Below the pieces are notes generated by a model. It was not told the DNA's origin. It was given only the letters and a program-made list of their open reading frames with translations, and made no database searches. Of a stretch of 64,000 bases of DNA, positions 34,683 to 44,245 are shown piece by piece (the first letter of the stretch is position 1; the number at the start of each line of letters is the position of its first letter). The translations under genes and the position numbers were made by a program. Origin of the DNA: Gammaproteobacteria bacterium (GTDB lineage: Bacteria; Pseudomonadota; Gammaproteobacteria; Pseudomonadales; Alcanivoracaceae); the NCBI GenBank assembly GCA_018067045.1, contig JAGPVL010000015.1, positions 1 to 64,000 on the forward strand. The letters run 5' to 3'.

Positions 34683-37625
34683 TTATGCATCTTCAGATTT
34701 TTCATTAGCGCTGTCGGCCTGCTGTTGCGCCGCTTTGCGTGCTGCGCGCGGATCATTGCTGGCGCGAGCCGTTGTCGTTGGCGCTTCGTGGTTGAGCGGC
34801 AAAAACTCTTGCACAGGTTTCGGCCGTTCGACTTTTTCAGCGGGCTGTTGCGATACGTGTTTCGCACCACCACCGTGACGAGGGTCGTTTGAGGCGCGAT
34901 TGTCATCGGTTTTTACTGCGGCCGGCTTGGCAACAGCAGGCTGCGCTGCAGGCTGCGCTGCAGGTGCAGGTGCATTTTCGCTAACCGGCGCCGCAACTTT
35001 TGGCGCTGTCTTTTCTGCAGCAGGAGTGGAAACCGCTGGCTTGGCTTCAGGGGCAGGTGCGTTCTGTGCGGCAGAAGCGTGTGGCGCTACTGGAGCAGGA
35101 GCACTAGCAACGGGTGTTTTTGCTGCTGCGGTTTCTGGGGCAGTGGGTTTCGCCGCAGGCGCTTGCTCTACTGGTTTGCTTGGAGCGACCTTTGGCGTTT
35201 CTTTTTGTACAGCTTGGGGCGCTTCAGTTGCTGGTGCTACTGCTGCGCTTTGAGTCTGTTGGGTTGGCTGTTGAGCGCTATTCTGAGCGGCACTGCTGTG
35301 CTCTTGCGCTGCGGCGGCAATAACTCGCTCTTCGCTAGTGCTTGGTGCATCAGAAGCATTTCCGGTTGTGTCACGACTTCCTTCACGCTCTTTACGACGT
35401 GGGCGGTGACGCTCTGGGCGTGGGCGATCATCGCGCGCGTCAGTGCGGCGCTCAACTTGATTGCCGTTTTTGTCCGCTTGCGGTTCAACGTGATTGCCGT
35501 CGGCTTGAACCTCTTCACGTTGGCTGTCGTTACGTTGCGGTGCATCCCGATTTTCGCCGCGGCGGTTTCGATTGCGACTGTTGCGTCCTTCATTACGCGA
35601 TTCACCGCGTGGTTCGCTACGCTCGGCTTTTTCTGCGCGTGGAGATGCCTCTGAACGTGCGTCAGTTTTTTGACGACGAGCGTTATCAGAACCTTCTTTG
35701 CGCGGCTGCTCTTGCTGAGGTTGCGCGGCACGGCTACCTTGACGGCGAGGGCGGCCTTCTTCGCGAGCGGCATTGTTATCGCTACGGTTATCACCACGAT
35801 TTTCGCCACGATTGTTACGGTCGCCACGATTGTTGCGGTTGCCGCCACGGTTGCGGTTTTGGTTGCGGTTTTCAGGACGACGCGTGTTTTCCTGCTTTTT
35901 AACCGGTGCCTTCTTCGTGGTTTCTGATGCCGCAAAGAATGTTTTCAGCCATGTGATAAAGCTGCCGAGCAGACCAATCGTTGCAGCGGGAGCTACAGCT
36001 GCTTTTGCTTTCGGCTGAGGCGCAGCGGTATCCGGTGCAACCAGCTTTACCGCGGCTTCTTGTACTTTAATTTCAACATCTTGGGCGGACGCTAAAGATG
36101 GATCGACCTGATCGACCAAAACAACGTCGTGGCTAAATAAGCCTTCTGTGGTTTGGTCGTCACGGATCCGCACGACTTCATAGTGCGGTGTGGTCATTTC
36201 AGGATGTGGAATGATGAGGATGCGAACAGTGTGGCGCGCTTCTAGTTCGCGCAACGCCTGACGCTTTTCGTTTAGCAAATACGTTGCAACGGGAACCGGT
36301 ACCTGAGCTTGAATCTCGCCGGTACGCTCTTTCATGACTTCTTCTTCCATCAGGCGCAGCAACGACAGCGCGATGGATTTCACGTCACGGATATGGCCTT
36401 GGCCGGTACAACGTGGGCAAACGATAGAGGAGGTTTCGCCGAGTGATGGACGCAGACGTTGACGCGACAATTCAAGCAAGCCGAAGCGCGAGATGCGGCC
36501 AACTTGTACGCGGGCGCGATCAGCCTCAAGCGCTTCACGCATGCGGTTTTCAACGTCGCGCTGGTTGCGTTGTGGGCCCATGTCGATGTAATCGACAACA
36601 ATCAAGCCACCGATATCACGCAGACGTAACTGACGAGCAATTTCGTCCGCTGCTTCTAGGTTTGTTTGCAGAGCGGTTTCTTCGATGTCTGCACCCTTGG
36701 TAGCGCGCGACGAGTTGATGTCGATAGAAACGAGCGCTTCGGTCGGATCAATAACGATTGAGCCACCAGACGGCAGTTTTACTTCACGTTGAAATGCAGT
36801 TTCGATTTGCGATTCGATTTGGAAGCGTGAAAACAACGGCGTTTCGTCTTGGTACAGTTTGATCTTGTGCTGGAAGTCGCTCATCACCTGCGTGACAAAG
36901 CCTTGAGCTTCGGCATAGGTGCTTTCAGAGTCGATCAGTACTTCGCCAATATCTTTGCGCAAGTAGTCACGAATGGCGCGGATGATGACGTTAGATTCTT
37001 GATAGATTAGGAATGGAGCAGGGCGATCGGACGCTTCATCAATAGAGGTCCAGAGCTTTAACAGATAGTTAAGGTCCCACTGCAACTCTTCCGCAGAGCG
37101 GCCAAGGCCAGCTGTACGGACGATAACACCCATGTCTGCCGGAATATCCAGCGCGCTCATGGCGTCTTTGAGTTCTTGCCGCTCTTCACCTTCGATGCGA
37201 CGGGAAATGCCGCCGGCGCGAGGGTTGTTTGGCATTAATACGAGGTAGCGGCCAGCCAAGCTAATAAAGGTGGAAAGGGCGGCGCCTTTATTGCCGCGCT
37301 CTTCTTTATCAACTTGAACAATGACTTCCTGGCCTTCGCGAATAACTTCCTTGATGTTGACGCGACCCTGTACGTCTTTTGGGTCTTTTTGGAAGTATTG
37401 GCGTGAAATTTCTTTCATCGGCAAGAAGCCGTGGCGATCTGCGCCGAAGTCGACAAACGCCGCTTCAAGGGAAGGTTCTACACGGGTGATTTTGCCCTTG
37501 TAGATATTCGCTTTCTTTTGTTCACGGGTGCGGTGTTCAATATCCAGATCGTAAAGACGCTGGCCGTCTACTAGAGCAACGCGTACTTCTTCAGCGTGCG
37601 TTGCGTTAATTAACATGCGTTTCAT
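34683..37625 (-). CDS. rne: Ribonuclease E
   Basis: RNase E cuts single-stranded RNA 5' ends and organises the RNA degradosome. The catalytic half starts [15 protein letters not shown], with an S1 domain, the metal-site acids in [10 protein letters not shown] and VVDYIDM, and the zinc link CPRCTGQG. The C-terminal half (from about residue 520) is disordered: a membrane-helix-like [19 protein letters not shown] segment, an Arg/Asn-rich stretch ([17 protein letters not shown]), and Ala/Pro-rich sequence. The hexapeptide ASNDPR occurs twice near the end (911 and 955). The start at 37625 gives 980 residues; 25 upstream codons are not conserved. Confidence 0.95.
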   Translation of the reverse strand: MKRMLINATHAEEVRVALVDGQRLYDLDIEHRTREQKKANIYKGKITRVEPSLEAAFVDFGADRHGFLPMKEISRQYFQKDPKDVQGRVNIKEVIREGQEVIVQVDKEERGNKGAALSTFISLAGRYLVLMPNNPRAGGISRRIEGEERQELKDAMSALDIPADMGVIVRTAGLGRSAEELQWDLNYLLKLWTSIDEASDRPAPFLIYQESNVIIRAIRDYLRKDIGEVLIDSESTYAEAQGFVTQVMSDFQHKIKLYQDETPLFSRFQIESQIETAFQREVKLPSGGSIVIDPTEALVSIDINSSRATKGADIEETALQTNLEAADEIARQLRLRDIGGLIVVDYIDMGPQRNQRDVENRMREALEADRARVQVGRISRFGLLELSRQRLRPSLGETSSIVCPRCTGQGHIRDVKSIALSLLRLMEEEVMKERTGEIQAQVPVPVATYLLNEKRQALRELEARHTVRILIIPHPEMTTPHYEVVRIRDDQTTEGLFSHDVVLVDQVDPSLASAQDVEIKVQEAAVKLVAPDTAAPQPKAKAAVAPAATIGLLGSFITWLKTFFAASETTKKAPVKKQENTRRPENRNQNRNRGGNRNNRGDRNNRGENRGDNRSDNNAAREEGRPRRQGSRAAQPQQEQPRKEGSDNARRQKTDARSEASPRAEKAERSEPRGESRNEGRNSRNRNRRGENRDAPQRNDSQREEVQADGNHVEPQADKNGNQVERRTDARDDRPRPERHRPRRKEREGSRDTTGNASDAPSTSEERVIAAAAQEHSSAAQNSAQQPTQQTQSAAVAPATEAPQAVQKETPKVAPSKPVEQAPAAKPTAPETAAAKTPVASAPAPVAPHASAAQNAPAPEAKPAVSTPAAEKTAPKVAAPVSENAPAPAAQPAAQPAVAKPAAVKTDDNRASNDPRHGGGAKHVSQQPAEKVERPKPVQEFLPLNHEAPTTTARASNDPRAARKAAQQQADSANEKSEDA

Positions 37626-38390
37626 GGTTTTGCCTGTCACTTGTTTCAAGTGATGGCTTGCAGAAGGCCCATTTCGGGCGTCAGACAGAGGAGCGGTCAT
37701 CAGCAGGCATGAATCTGGCCTGTGCCGTGCCGGTACGGGTTTATGTTTCCGTCCGGGGCTGCTGATGAGGAAAACTACGTCCTCAAAAAAGCGGCGGTTC
37801 TGCCGGGTTTTGCTATTGCTGGCGTTATTTGCCAGATGACAAAACTGTTCTCTTTTTCAGTGTAGGCCACTTGTTGTGGCCTGCATCTGGAAGTTTCTGA
37901 ATTAACCGGATCATTGATCGCTGGCTGCATCAGAACCTTCTTTAATCGGCGCGTAATACCGTTTCATGTCTGTCGCTCCGCATCGCGGGCGAGTCTTCTG
38001 CAGGCCATCCGGTTTATCAGTAAGCCGTCGCGGAAATTTCGCTAACGGCGCCGGTATCTCTTAGCCTGTATTAGCCTGACCAGAATCCGCTGGGAGTAGT
38101 CCGCAGCGATCTGACTTCAGTCATATAAAGTCTTTCTTTCTTATCGGGCTTTTCCGTTCCCTGCCTTAATGTGGGGCATTCCGGCGAATGTTCGCATCGC
38201 GTCGCCGGTGGGCGGATCTGGCCTGACGCCCGACTATAGCAGCAAAAGACCAGCGCGTTCAATGAGATACGTCGGATGTCAATGACCTCGGTGATAATGG
38301 CGACCGGTCATGGGGTTTAGGCCCGATGCGGGTAGAAAATATCTGCGTTGTCCCGTCCATAACGGCCTTGGTACTGCTAGAATCGCCGCC
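37626..38390. promoter_or_regulatory. Intergenic region between rne and rluC, probable rne leader
   Basis: No gene is visible in these 765 bp. Enteric rne has a long structured leader through which RNase E regulates its own mRNA. Here, read on the rne strand, there are clear hairpins at 37638-37652 (cacttg-aaa-caagtg, just upstream of the ribosome site) and at 37864-37882 (aggccac, five-base loop, gtggcct). I infer an autoregulatory leader by position only. The rluC promoter lies at the other end. Confidence 0.4.
38378..38383 (+). promoter_or_regulatory. Extended -10 box of rluC, possibly leaderless
   Basis: TGCTAGAAT (extended -10; hexamer 38378-38383) ends 7 bases before the rluC ATG at 38391. 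Transcription would start at or next to the ATG. No ribosome site is visible in front of it. Confidence 0.45.
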
Positions 38391-39629
38391 ATGTCAGATC
38401 AGACCCCTTCCGCCTTGGGCGTCAGCTACGTGTCTATCGGTGAAGATCGCGCCGGACAACGGCTGGATAATTTCCTAATAGTGCACCTTAAAGGTGTGCC
38501 GAAATCCCGTATCTACCGCATTATTCGTGATGGTCAGGTGCGGGTGAATAAAAAACGTGCAAAGCAGACTACGCGGCTTGCTGACGGCGACGAGGTGCGC
38601 ATTCCGCCTATTCGTACCAGTGAAGAGTCGGTTGTGCCGACGGTGGGGCGGGAATTGTCTGAGCGCTTGGCGCGCAGTCTTATATATGAAGACAAGTATT
38701 TACTGGTCTACAACAAGCCCGCGGGCTTGGCGGTGCACGGTGGTAGCGGTGTCAGCCTTGGTTTAATAGAGACATTGCGGGCGCTGCGCCCAGAGGAATT
38801 GTCGCTTGAGTTGGTGCATCGGCTTGATCGGGATACGTCTGGGCTGATTATGGTGGCTCGCCACCGGCCGTTTTTGCGCAAGATTCAAGAGATGATGAAG
38901 CACGGCCAAGTGACGAAGCGTTACTGGTTGATGTGTCAGGGTTATAAAGGTCGAGAGCGCCGCATGGATGTGCCGCTGCTGAAAATGCAGCACGGCAATG
39001 AGCGAGTGGTAAGAGTGTCCAGTGAGGGCAAAGAGTCGCTGACAGATTTTCGCCTGCTCGAACGTTTCGACGGCTATCAGTTGGTTGAGGCGACGCTAGG
39101 GACTGGGCGTACCCACCAGATTCGTGTGCATGCTCAATATGGCGGCTTTCCGTTGTTGGGCGATAGCAAATACGGCAATCCGGATGTTAATGCACAGATA
39201 GCTCAGTTTGGTATTAATCGGCTCTGTTTGCATGCACGTATCTTGGAATTTGTGCACCCGCAGACGGGGGAGACGGTTTCGTTAGAAGCGCCACTTGATA
39301 GCGCCATGGATCATGCACTGGCATTGCTACGTGATGGTGTTGATGCGCCGGTGCTGAAACCAGCGGGAGAGAAGAAAACACGGTCAGAGCAGGTTGGGGC
39401 AGCGGGGGCGTCAGTCAAACGAGCCGTTCCTGCAAAGCGTTCGTCGAGTCGGCCTGCGCCGAAGAAATCTACTTCGAAAAAAGCGACGCCTGGGATAAAG
39501 GCCGCGAAAAAAGCGCCCGTGAAGGCGCGAGCAGTGAAAGGCGCCGCGGCAAATCCCTTCGCGACAAAGCCCAAGCGGACCTCGGGAAAGCCTGCTGATA
39601 ATGCCAAGGCGAGCGAGAAGAAGCGCTGA
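38391..39629 (+). CDS. rluC: 23S rRNA pseudouridine synthase RluC with a basic C-terminal tail
   Basis: RluC makes pseudouridines 955, 2504 and 2580 in 23S rRNA. An S4-like RNA-binding domain covers about residues 20-75, followed by the synthase domain with HRLDRDTSG (catalytic Asp146) and GRTHQIRVH. The usual length is about 320. This protein has 412 residues because of a 90-residue tail (323-412) rich in Lys, Ala, Pro and Ser with PAKRSSSRPAPKKS and KAAKKAPVKA segments, like histone H1/AlgP-type tails. It is divergent from rne, as in enterics and pseudomonads. Its stop overlaps the next gene. Confidence 0.93.
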   Translation: MSDQTPSALGVSYVSIGEDRAGQRLDNFLIVHLKGVPKSRIYRIIRDGQVRVNKKRAKQTTRLADGDEVRIPPIRTSEESVVPTVGRELSERLARSLIYEDKYLLVYNKPAGLAVHGGSGVSLGLIETLRALRPEELSLELVHRLDRDTSGLIMVARHRPFLRKIQEMMKHGQVTKRYWLMCQGYKGRERRMDVPLLKMQHGNERVVRVSSEGKESLTDFRLLERFDGYQLVEATLGTGRTHQIRVHAQYGGFPLLGDSKYGNPDVNAQIAQFGINRLCLHARILEFVHPQTGETVSLEAPLDSAMDHALALLRDGVDAPVLKPAGEKKTRSEQVGAAGASVKRAVPAKRSSSRPAPKKSTSKKATPGIKAAKKAPVKARAVKGAAANPFATKPKRTSGKPADNAKASEKKR

Positions 39630-40303
39630 TGAGATATAAGCTGGTGATTTTCGATTGGGACGGCACATTAATGGATTCAACTGGCCGCATTGTTAGTTGT
39701 ATGCAGACGGCGGCAATGGATATGGATTTGCCGGTGCTGCCTGGCTTGGCGGTCCAGCAAATCATTGGCTTAGGTTTACCTGAAGCGATTCAAACATTGT
39801 ACCCACATATCTCCTCAGCACAGGTGGTGGCTATGCGTGATCGATATGTGGAGCATTTTATTGCCGCTGAAGTCACACCGAGTGCGCTGTTTGCTGGAGC
39901 GCAGCACGTGCTAGATACGCTGAACGCTGCCGCGGTGACTATGGCGGTAGCAACGGGAAAAAGTCGCAGAGGCCTTGAAAGAGTTTGGGCTAGCACCAAT
40001 TTAGAACGTTACTTTGCTTATTCGCGCTGCACAGATGAAAGTGGTTCAAAGCCAGATCCGCGTATGCTTCATGATATTTTGGAGCGGTTAAAAATGCGGC
40101 CAGAGGATGCTCTGATGGTCGGTGATACGAGTTTCGATTTGGAGATGGCGCAACGCGCCGGAATCGATCGTGTTGGTGTTACCTATGGTGCGCATGCGCG
40201 CAGTGTGCTGGAAAAGTTTGCGCCGTTGGCGCTATGTGATGATATTACAGACCTATTGCCGATATTACATTCTGAATTAAATGCCGAGAAAGGAGTTGCT
40301 TGA
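39629..40303 (+). CDS. HAD superfamily hydrolase, phosphoglycolate-phosphatase-like
   Basis: The 224-residue protein has HAD motif I FDWDGTLMDS, motif II in VATGKSRRG, motif III Lys in SKPDPRML and motif IV MVGDTSFDLEMA, with an alpha-helical cap (residues about 20-90). It should hydrolyse a small phosphorylated metabolite; the substrate is not evident. Its ATG overlaps the rluC stop by 1 base, and its stop overlaps the sppA start. The rluC-HAD-sppA order is conserved in pseudomonads. Confidence 0.92.
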   Translation: MRYKLVIFDWDGTLMDSTGRIVSCMQTAAMDMDLPVLPGLAVQQIIGLGLPEAIQTLYPHISSAQVVAMRDRYVEHFIAAEVTPSALFAGAQHVLDTLNAAAVTMAVATGKSRRGLERVWASTNLERYFAYSRCTDESGSKPDPRMLHDILERLKMRPEDALMVGDTSFDLEMAQRAGIDRVGVTYGAHARSVLEKFAPLALCDDITDLLPILHSELNAEKGVA

Positions 40304-41274
40304 TGGAGCCGATGCAAAATAACAGGCCTCAGAACGAAAAAGAGTGGCGCTTGCTAGAAAAATTATTGCTTTCAGTGCAAGACGACAACCGTAAGCAGCG
40401 CCGATGGGGCATTGTTTTTCGCGTCTTAACATTCGTGTATCTGTTTGCCATTTTAATTATGTTTATGCCTGGGCGTGCCGGTGTTACGCCGAGCTATGCG
40501 GATGAGTTTACCGCCATTGTTGATGTCAAAGGCGTGATTGCCGATGGCGCAGATGCCAACGCTGATACGATTAGCACTGGGTTGCGCGCTGCGTTTGAAG
40601 CAGAAGGCGCGAAAGCGGTACTGTTGCGCATTAATAGCCCAGGTGGCTCACCCGTTCAGTCGGATTATGTTTATAACGAAATTCGTCGTTTGCGTGGGGA
40701 ATACCCTGAGAAAAAAGTGTACGCGGTGATTACGGATGTAGGTGCTTCTGGTGCTTACTATATTGCTTCGGCGGCTGATGAAATTTATGCAGCCCCATCT
40801 AGTATTGTGGGATCAATTGGCGTGATTATGTCTGGCTTTGGCTTTGAAAAAGCGATTGAAAAGCTTGGTGTTGAGCGTCGCGTGCAGACCGCGGGCGAAA
40901 ACAAAGCAATAATGGATCCGTTTGAGCCGGTGAATGCAAAGGAACAAAAGCATGTGCAGGTAATGCTTGATGGTATCCATGCTCAGTTTATTGCGGCAGT
41001 TAAAAAGGGCCGTGGTGATCGGTTGAAATTCGAACAGCATCCGGAGGTTTTCTCTGGCTTGTTCTGGACGGGTGAAGATGCCTTGGCGCTTGGATTGGTA
41101 GACGGCTTAATGAGCCCCGGCCAAGTTGCGCGAGAAGTTATTGGTGTAGAAGAGATTGAAGACTTTACTGCTCGAGCCAATCCGTTCGATCAATTCTTAA
41201 AGCGTTTTGGTGTCAGTATTGGGGCGGGCGTTGCGGATGCTCTAGGTGTGAAGCAGGAAATGCAGCTGCGCTAA
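40303..41274 (+). CDS. sppA: Signal peptide peptidase SppA, short form
   Basis: SppA degrades cleaved signal peptides in the inner membrane. One N-terminal helix (about 36-56) anchors a periplasmic serine-lysine protease domain with LRINSPGGSP, nucleophile Ser149 in DVGASGAYYIAS and general base Lys201 in ENKAIMDPF. At 323 residues it is the short, single-domain form (E. coli SppA has about 618). The ATG at 40303 is preferred over the TTG before it because aaaggag is 7 nt upstream. Confidence 0.94.
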   Translation: MEPMQNNRPQNEKEWRLLEKLLLSVQDDNRKQRRWGIVFRVLTFVYLFAILIMFMPGRAGVTPSYADEFTAIVDVKGVIADGADANADTISTGLRAAFEAEGAKAVLLRINSPGGSPVQSDYVYNEIRRLRGEYPEKKVYAVITDVGASGAYYIASAADEIYAAPSSIVGSIGVIMSGFGFEKAIEKLGVERRVQTAGENKAIMDPFEPVNAKEQKHVQVMLDGIHAQFIAAVKKGRGDRLKFEQHPEVFSGLFWTGEDALALGLVDGLMSPGQVAREVIGVEEIEDFTARANPFDQFLKRFGVSIGAGVADALGVKQEMQLR

Positions 41275-41300
41275 GTGTAGTCATTGGCGCAGGTGTGCAG

Positions 41301-41340
41301 CACAAAAAAGCGGGTCTCGTTTGAGGCCCGCTTTTTTGTG
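41301..41340. terminator. Bidirectional intrinsic terminator between sppA and maf
   Basis: A long stem (agcgggtctc/gaggcccgct with one G-U pair) is flanked by aaaaaa and tttttt. It lies between convergent sppA and maf and can stop both. Confidence 0.9.
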
Positions 41341-41350
41341 CTGAATGTTT

Positions 41351-41374
41351 TTGTGGGAGCTTGCTTGCACGCGA
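41351..41374 (+). repeat. Single REP-type element
   Basis: The sequence ttgtgggagcttgcttgcac plus gcga is a solitary copy of the element seen in clusters elsewhere in the window. It lies between the sppA terminator and the maf stop codon. Confidence 0.75.
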
Positions 41375-41389
41375 GGCGGGACATAGCCG

Positions 41390-41983
41390 TTACGGTAAGG
41401 CGATGCCTTCTTTCGCGAGCATGTCAGTAAGGCGAATCAGGGGAAGGCCAATCAAACTATTCGGGTCTTCACCGATGAAGCGCTCGAACAAGGTGATGCC
41501 GAGGCCTTCTGATTTGAAGCTGCCTGCGCAATTTAGAGGTTTCTCTTTGTCGACATAGCGTTCGGCCATTTCCGTGGTGAGCTGTCGGAATTGCACCGCA
41601 AACGGCTCGCAGCACAGTTGGTGCTCGCCGGTTTTTGCGTTGAGCAAACAAAGGCCGGTGAGGAAGGTTACTTTGCTGCCACTGGCTGCAAGTAGTTGGG
41701 CAATGGCTTTGTCGCGGCTGCCGGGCTTGCCAAGGACGTCGCCGTTGTTCAGCACGGCAACCTGATCTGAGCCAATGATTAGGGCGTCAGGGTGACCGGA
41801 GGCTACGGCTTCGGCTTTCTCAAGGGCCAATCGTTGGACGAGTTTTTCGGCCGGCTCTTTGTCGCCACGTTGTTCGTCAATATCAGGGCTTACGCAGTCG
41901 AAATTGAGGCCTAGACGGGCGAGCAGTTCGCGTCGAAAAGGCGAGGACGAAGCGAGAATTAGGTGGCGATTCGGTGATATCAT
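41390..41983 (-). CDS. Maf-like nucleotide pyrophosphatase, YceF type
   Basis: Maf proteins hydrolyse modified or non-canonical nucleoside triphosphates. The N-terminal LILASSSPFRRELLARLG and the mid-protein IIGSDQVAV motif are present, and the segment KPLNCAGSFKSEGLGI is characteristic of the YceF subgroup, for which 7-methyl-GTP is the reported substrate. The 197-residue length is normal. The gene is divergent from yceD, as in many gammaproteobacteria. Confidence 0.92.
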   Translation of the reverse strand: MISPNRHLILASSSPFRRELLARLGLNFDCVSPDIDEQRGDKEPAEKLVQRLALEKAEAVASGHPDALIIGSDQVAVLNNGDVLGKPGSRDKAIAQLLAASGSKVTFLTGLCLLNAKTGEHQLCCEPFAVQFRQLTTEMAERYVDKEKPLNCAGSFKSEGLGITLFERFIGEDPNSLIGLPLIRLTDMLAKEGIALP

Positions 41984-42082
41984 AGGTGGCTCCGGGGCAT
42001 TTGCGACCTAAGTGTACCCGCTGCTTTCAGGTCTTTCAGCAAAAAACCTTTATTTTCAAAGGGTTGCTGTTTTCTAATTGCT

Positions 42083-42111
42083 TTGACAGGGGGGCTGCAG
42101 AGCCCTAGAAT
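42083..42111 (+). promoter_or_regulatory. Strong sigma70-type promoter of yceD-rpmF
   Basis: TTGACA (42083-42088) and TAGAAT (42106-42111) are spaced by exactly 17 bp. The predicted transcription start (about 42118-42119) lies only 2-3 bases before the yceD ATG at 42121, so the mRNA may be essentially leaderless. Confidence 0.75.
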
Positions 42112-42120
42112 TGCGCGCTT

Positions 42121-42642
42121 ATGTTTTCAGGGCAACTGCTACCGTTCTTTGATCCGCGAAAGTTTGCAGATCAGGGGCTCGAGATGAAAGGTCAGACCAG
42201 TGTGGGCGAGCTGCCCCGACTGGCGGATTTTCGTGGCGCGGAGAATGAGTCTGTTGATGTAGCGCTGCAGTTTGGGCGTAACGAAGACGGCAAGCCGAGT
42301 GTAGAGGGCACAGTGTCAGCACATCTGACAATGCCGTGCCAACGTTGTCTTGAGCCAGTCACCTACCAGGTTACCGCGTCTGTAAATCTGGTAATGGTCT
42401 GGACTGAAAAGCAGATGAAGGCGTTACCGGAACATCAGGAGGGCTATATGGTCACTGCTGATGAGAAGATGCCGCTCTCCCATTTGCTTGAAGAAGAACT
42501 GTTGCTGGCGGCACCTTTGGTCGCTATGCATGAGCAGTGCCCAAATCCATTGGTTAAAGAGCAGGCCTCTGCTGCCGATGATGTAGTTAAAGCGGACAAC
42601 CCATTTGCGGTGTTGGCGAAATTAAAAAGCCAGCAGGAATGA
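42121..42642 (+). CDS. yceD: YceD/DUF177 family protein, 23S rRNA accumulation factor
   Basis: The family is linked to 23S rRNA accumulation and is usually co-transcribed with rpmF, as here. The 173-residue protein has the CQRC motif (MPCQRCLEP) and a second cysteine near the end (HEQCPN), and an acidic C-terminal part. The ATG at 42121 directly follows the promoter with no ribosome site. rpmF starts 12 bp after the stop. Confidence 0.92.
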   Translation: MFSGQLLPFFDPRKFADQGLEMKGQTSVGELPRLADFRGAENESVDVALQFGRNEDGKPSVEGTVSAHLTMPCQRCLEPVTYQVTASVNLVMVWTEKQMKALPEHQEGYMVTADEKMPLSHLLEEELLLAAPLVAMHEQCPNPLVKEQASAADDVVKADNPFAVLAKLKSQQE

Positions 42643-42654
42643 CAGGAGTAGATC

Positions 42655-42852
42655 ATGGCAGTTCAGAAGAATCGAAAGACACGCTCAAAGCGTGATATGC
42701 GTCGCTCACACGATGCGCTTACTGGACCAACTTTAAGTGTTGATAGCACTTCTGGTGAAGTTCATCGTCGTCACCACATCACTGCTGACGGTTTTTACCG
42801 TGGCCGTGAAGTGATTGCGAAAGCGGAAGAGATCGACGAAGGCCAGGAATAA
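42655..42852 (+). CDS. rpmF: 50S ribosomal protein L32
   Basis: The N-terminal [20 protein letters not shown] and the [15 protein letters not shown] segment are the L32 signature. The protein has 65 residues, slightly above the E. coli length of 57, with an acidic end (EEIDEGQE). It has no zinc-binding cysteines, so it is the C-minus type. A ribosome site (caggag) precedes it, and an intrinsic terminator follows. Confidence 0.97.
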   Translation: MAVQKNRKTRSKRDMRRSHDALTGPTLSVDSTSGEVHRRHHITADGFYRGREVIAKAEEIDEGQE

Positions 42853-42863
42853 TTACAGCCTGA

Positions 42864-42890
42864 TAAAACGGGAGCTTCGGCTCCCGTTTT
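42864..42890 (+). terminator. Intrinsic terminator after rpmF
   Basis: A cgggagc/gctcccg stem with a stable ttcg loop is flanked by aaaa and tttt. It lies 12 bp after rpmF and may be partial, since plsX follows. Confidence 0.88.
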
Positions 42891-43099
42891 GCTGTCTGGC
42901 GTACGATAAAAAATGCTTTGTAAGCAGTGAAAAGGGTTGTTGGCGCCGAGAGAGAGCGCTTATAACAAGACGCTGAACGATCATGGCGCGACCAGTCGAA
43001 ATATTTTGTACCGATTGTTAGTTTGTGTGTGAGTGTTTTCGGTCCATTATTCGCTCACGATAAATTGAGGAGCTTTCGAGCTTCTTATTCATGACGCAA

Positions 43100-43105
43100 T
43101 ATAAT
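43100..43105 (+). promoter_or_regulatory. Putative -10 box of plsX
   Basis: A perfect TATAAT lies 24 bp upstream of the plsX start. No good -35 hexamer is visible at the expected distance, so an activator may be needed. It fits with the terminator that separates rpmF from plsX. Confidence 0.4.
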
Positions 43106-43129
43106 ACGACAAAATGAAATGGAGTGATG

Positions 43130-44167
43130 ATGGCTCTTGTTATCGCTGTCGACGCCATGGGGGGCGATGCGGGATTGTCTGTAACGATTCCTGCGGTTTC
43201 TCGCCTGCTAAAAAAATACTCCGACGTTAACGTTATTCTCGTTGGCGAACCTGATCAGGTTTCCGCTGCGGTCGCGCAAGCTGGTTTGTCTCAGCATCCC
43301 GCGATTGAAGTCGTGCCTGCTTCCCAAGTTGTTAATATGGATGATCCCGTTTCTGTTGCGTTACGCAATAAGAAAGACTCGTCCATGCGCGTTGCGATTA
43401 ATCAAGTGAAAGAGGGACGTGCTCAAGCGGCCGTTTCTGCGGGTAACACCGGCGCGTTGATGGCAATTTCCCGATTCGTTTTAAAAACGCTTAATGGTAT
43501 TGATCGTCCTGCAATTTGCACGGCGATTCCGACGCGCAATGGCCATTGTCATATGTTGGACCTTGGCGCCAATGTCGATTCGGAGCCGGCCCACTTGCTA
43601 CAGTTCGCATTAATGGGTGATGCGGTTGTGCGTGCTGTCGATGGCATTGAGAAACCTCGCGTTGCGTTGCTCAATATTGGTGAAGAAGATCTTAAGGGTA
43701 ATGAGCAAATTAAAGAGGCTGCTTTATTACTCGCATCGAATCCGGTGATTAATTACGTTGGTTTTGTTGAAGGCGACAGTATTTTTGATGGCGTTGCCGA
43801 TGTTGTTGTGTGCGATGGTTTTGTTGGTAATGTAGCGCTGAAAACAATGGAAGGTGTTGCCTCGATGATGGGAGGCATGATCCGCGAAGAGATTGGCCGT
43901 TCTTGGTTGAATCGTCTGGGAGCTTTGTTTGCTTATCCGATGTTATCAGGATTGAAGCACCGCCTTAATCCTCAGCGTTATAATGGCGCAAGTTTGGTTG
44001 GATTAAATGGGGTGGTTGTGAAGAGCCATGGCGGCGCAGATGAGCAGGGCTTTGTTTGTGCGTTAGAGGTTGCTGTGCATGAGGCGCAACGAAATGTGCC
44101 TGCACTTATCGGTTCTGCACTCCTCTCGTCAAACAAAGAGAACTCGCCGAATCAAGAAGAGTCGTAA
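43130..44167 (+). CDS. plsX: Phosphate acyltransferase PlsX
   Basis: PlsX makes acyl-phosphate from acyl-ACP, linking fatty-acid to phospholipid synthesis at the membrane. The 345-residue protein begins MALVIAVDAMGGDAG, the family signature, and has GNTGALM, LDLGANVD, LLNIGEEDLKGNE and VCDGFVGNVALKTMEG. The start is the third of three overlapping candidates (GTG 43124, ATG 43127, ATG 43130) because ggag at 43121-43124 is best spaced for it. It leads the plsX-fabD-fabG-acpP series. Confidence 0.96.
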   Translation: MALVIAVDAMGGDAGLSVTIPAVSRLLKKYSDVNVILVGEPDQVSAAVAQAGLSQHPAIEVVPASQVVNMDDPVSVALRNKKDSSMRVAINQVKEGRAQAAVSAGNTGALMAISRFVLKTLNGIDRPAICTAIPTRNGHCHMLDLGANVDSEPAHLLQFALMGDAVVRAVDGIEKPRVALLNIGEEDLKGNEQIKEAALLLASNPVINYVGFVEGDSIFDGVADVVVCDGFVGNVALKTMEGVASMMGGMIREEIGRSWLNRLGALFAYPMLSGLKHRLNPQRYNGASLVGLNGVVVKSHGGADEQGFVCALEVAVHEAQRNVPALIGSALLSSNKENSPNQEES

Positions 44168-44245
44168 GTTAGCGTTATGTTTATTGTTCATGCTAGCGCT
44201 AAAAACATGAAAGCGGATTGATAAGAAATTGATGCGGAGAAGTAC

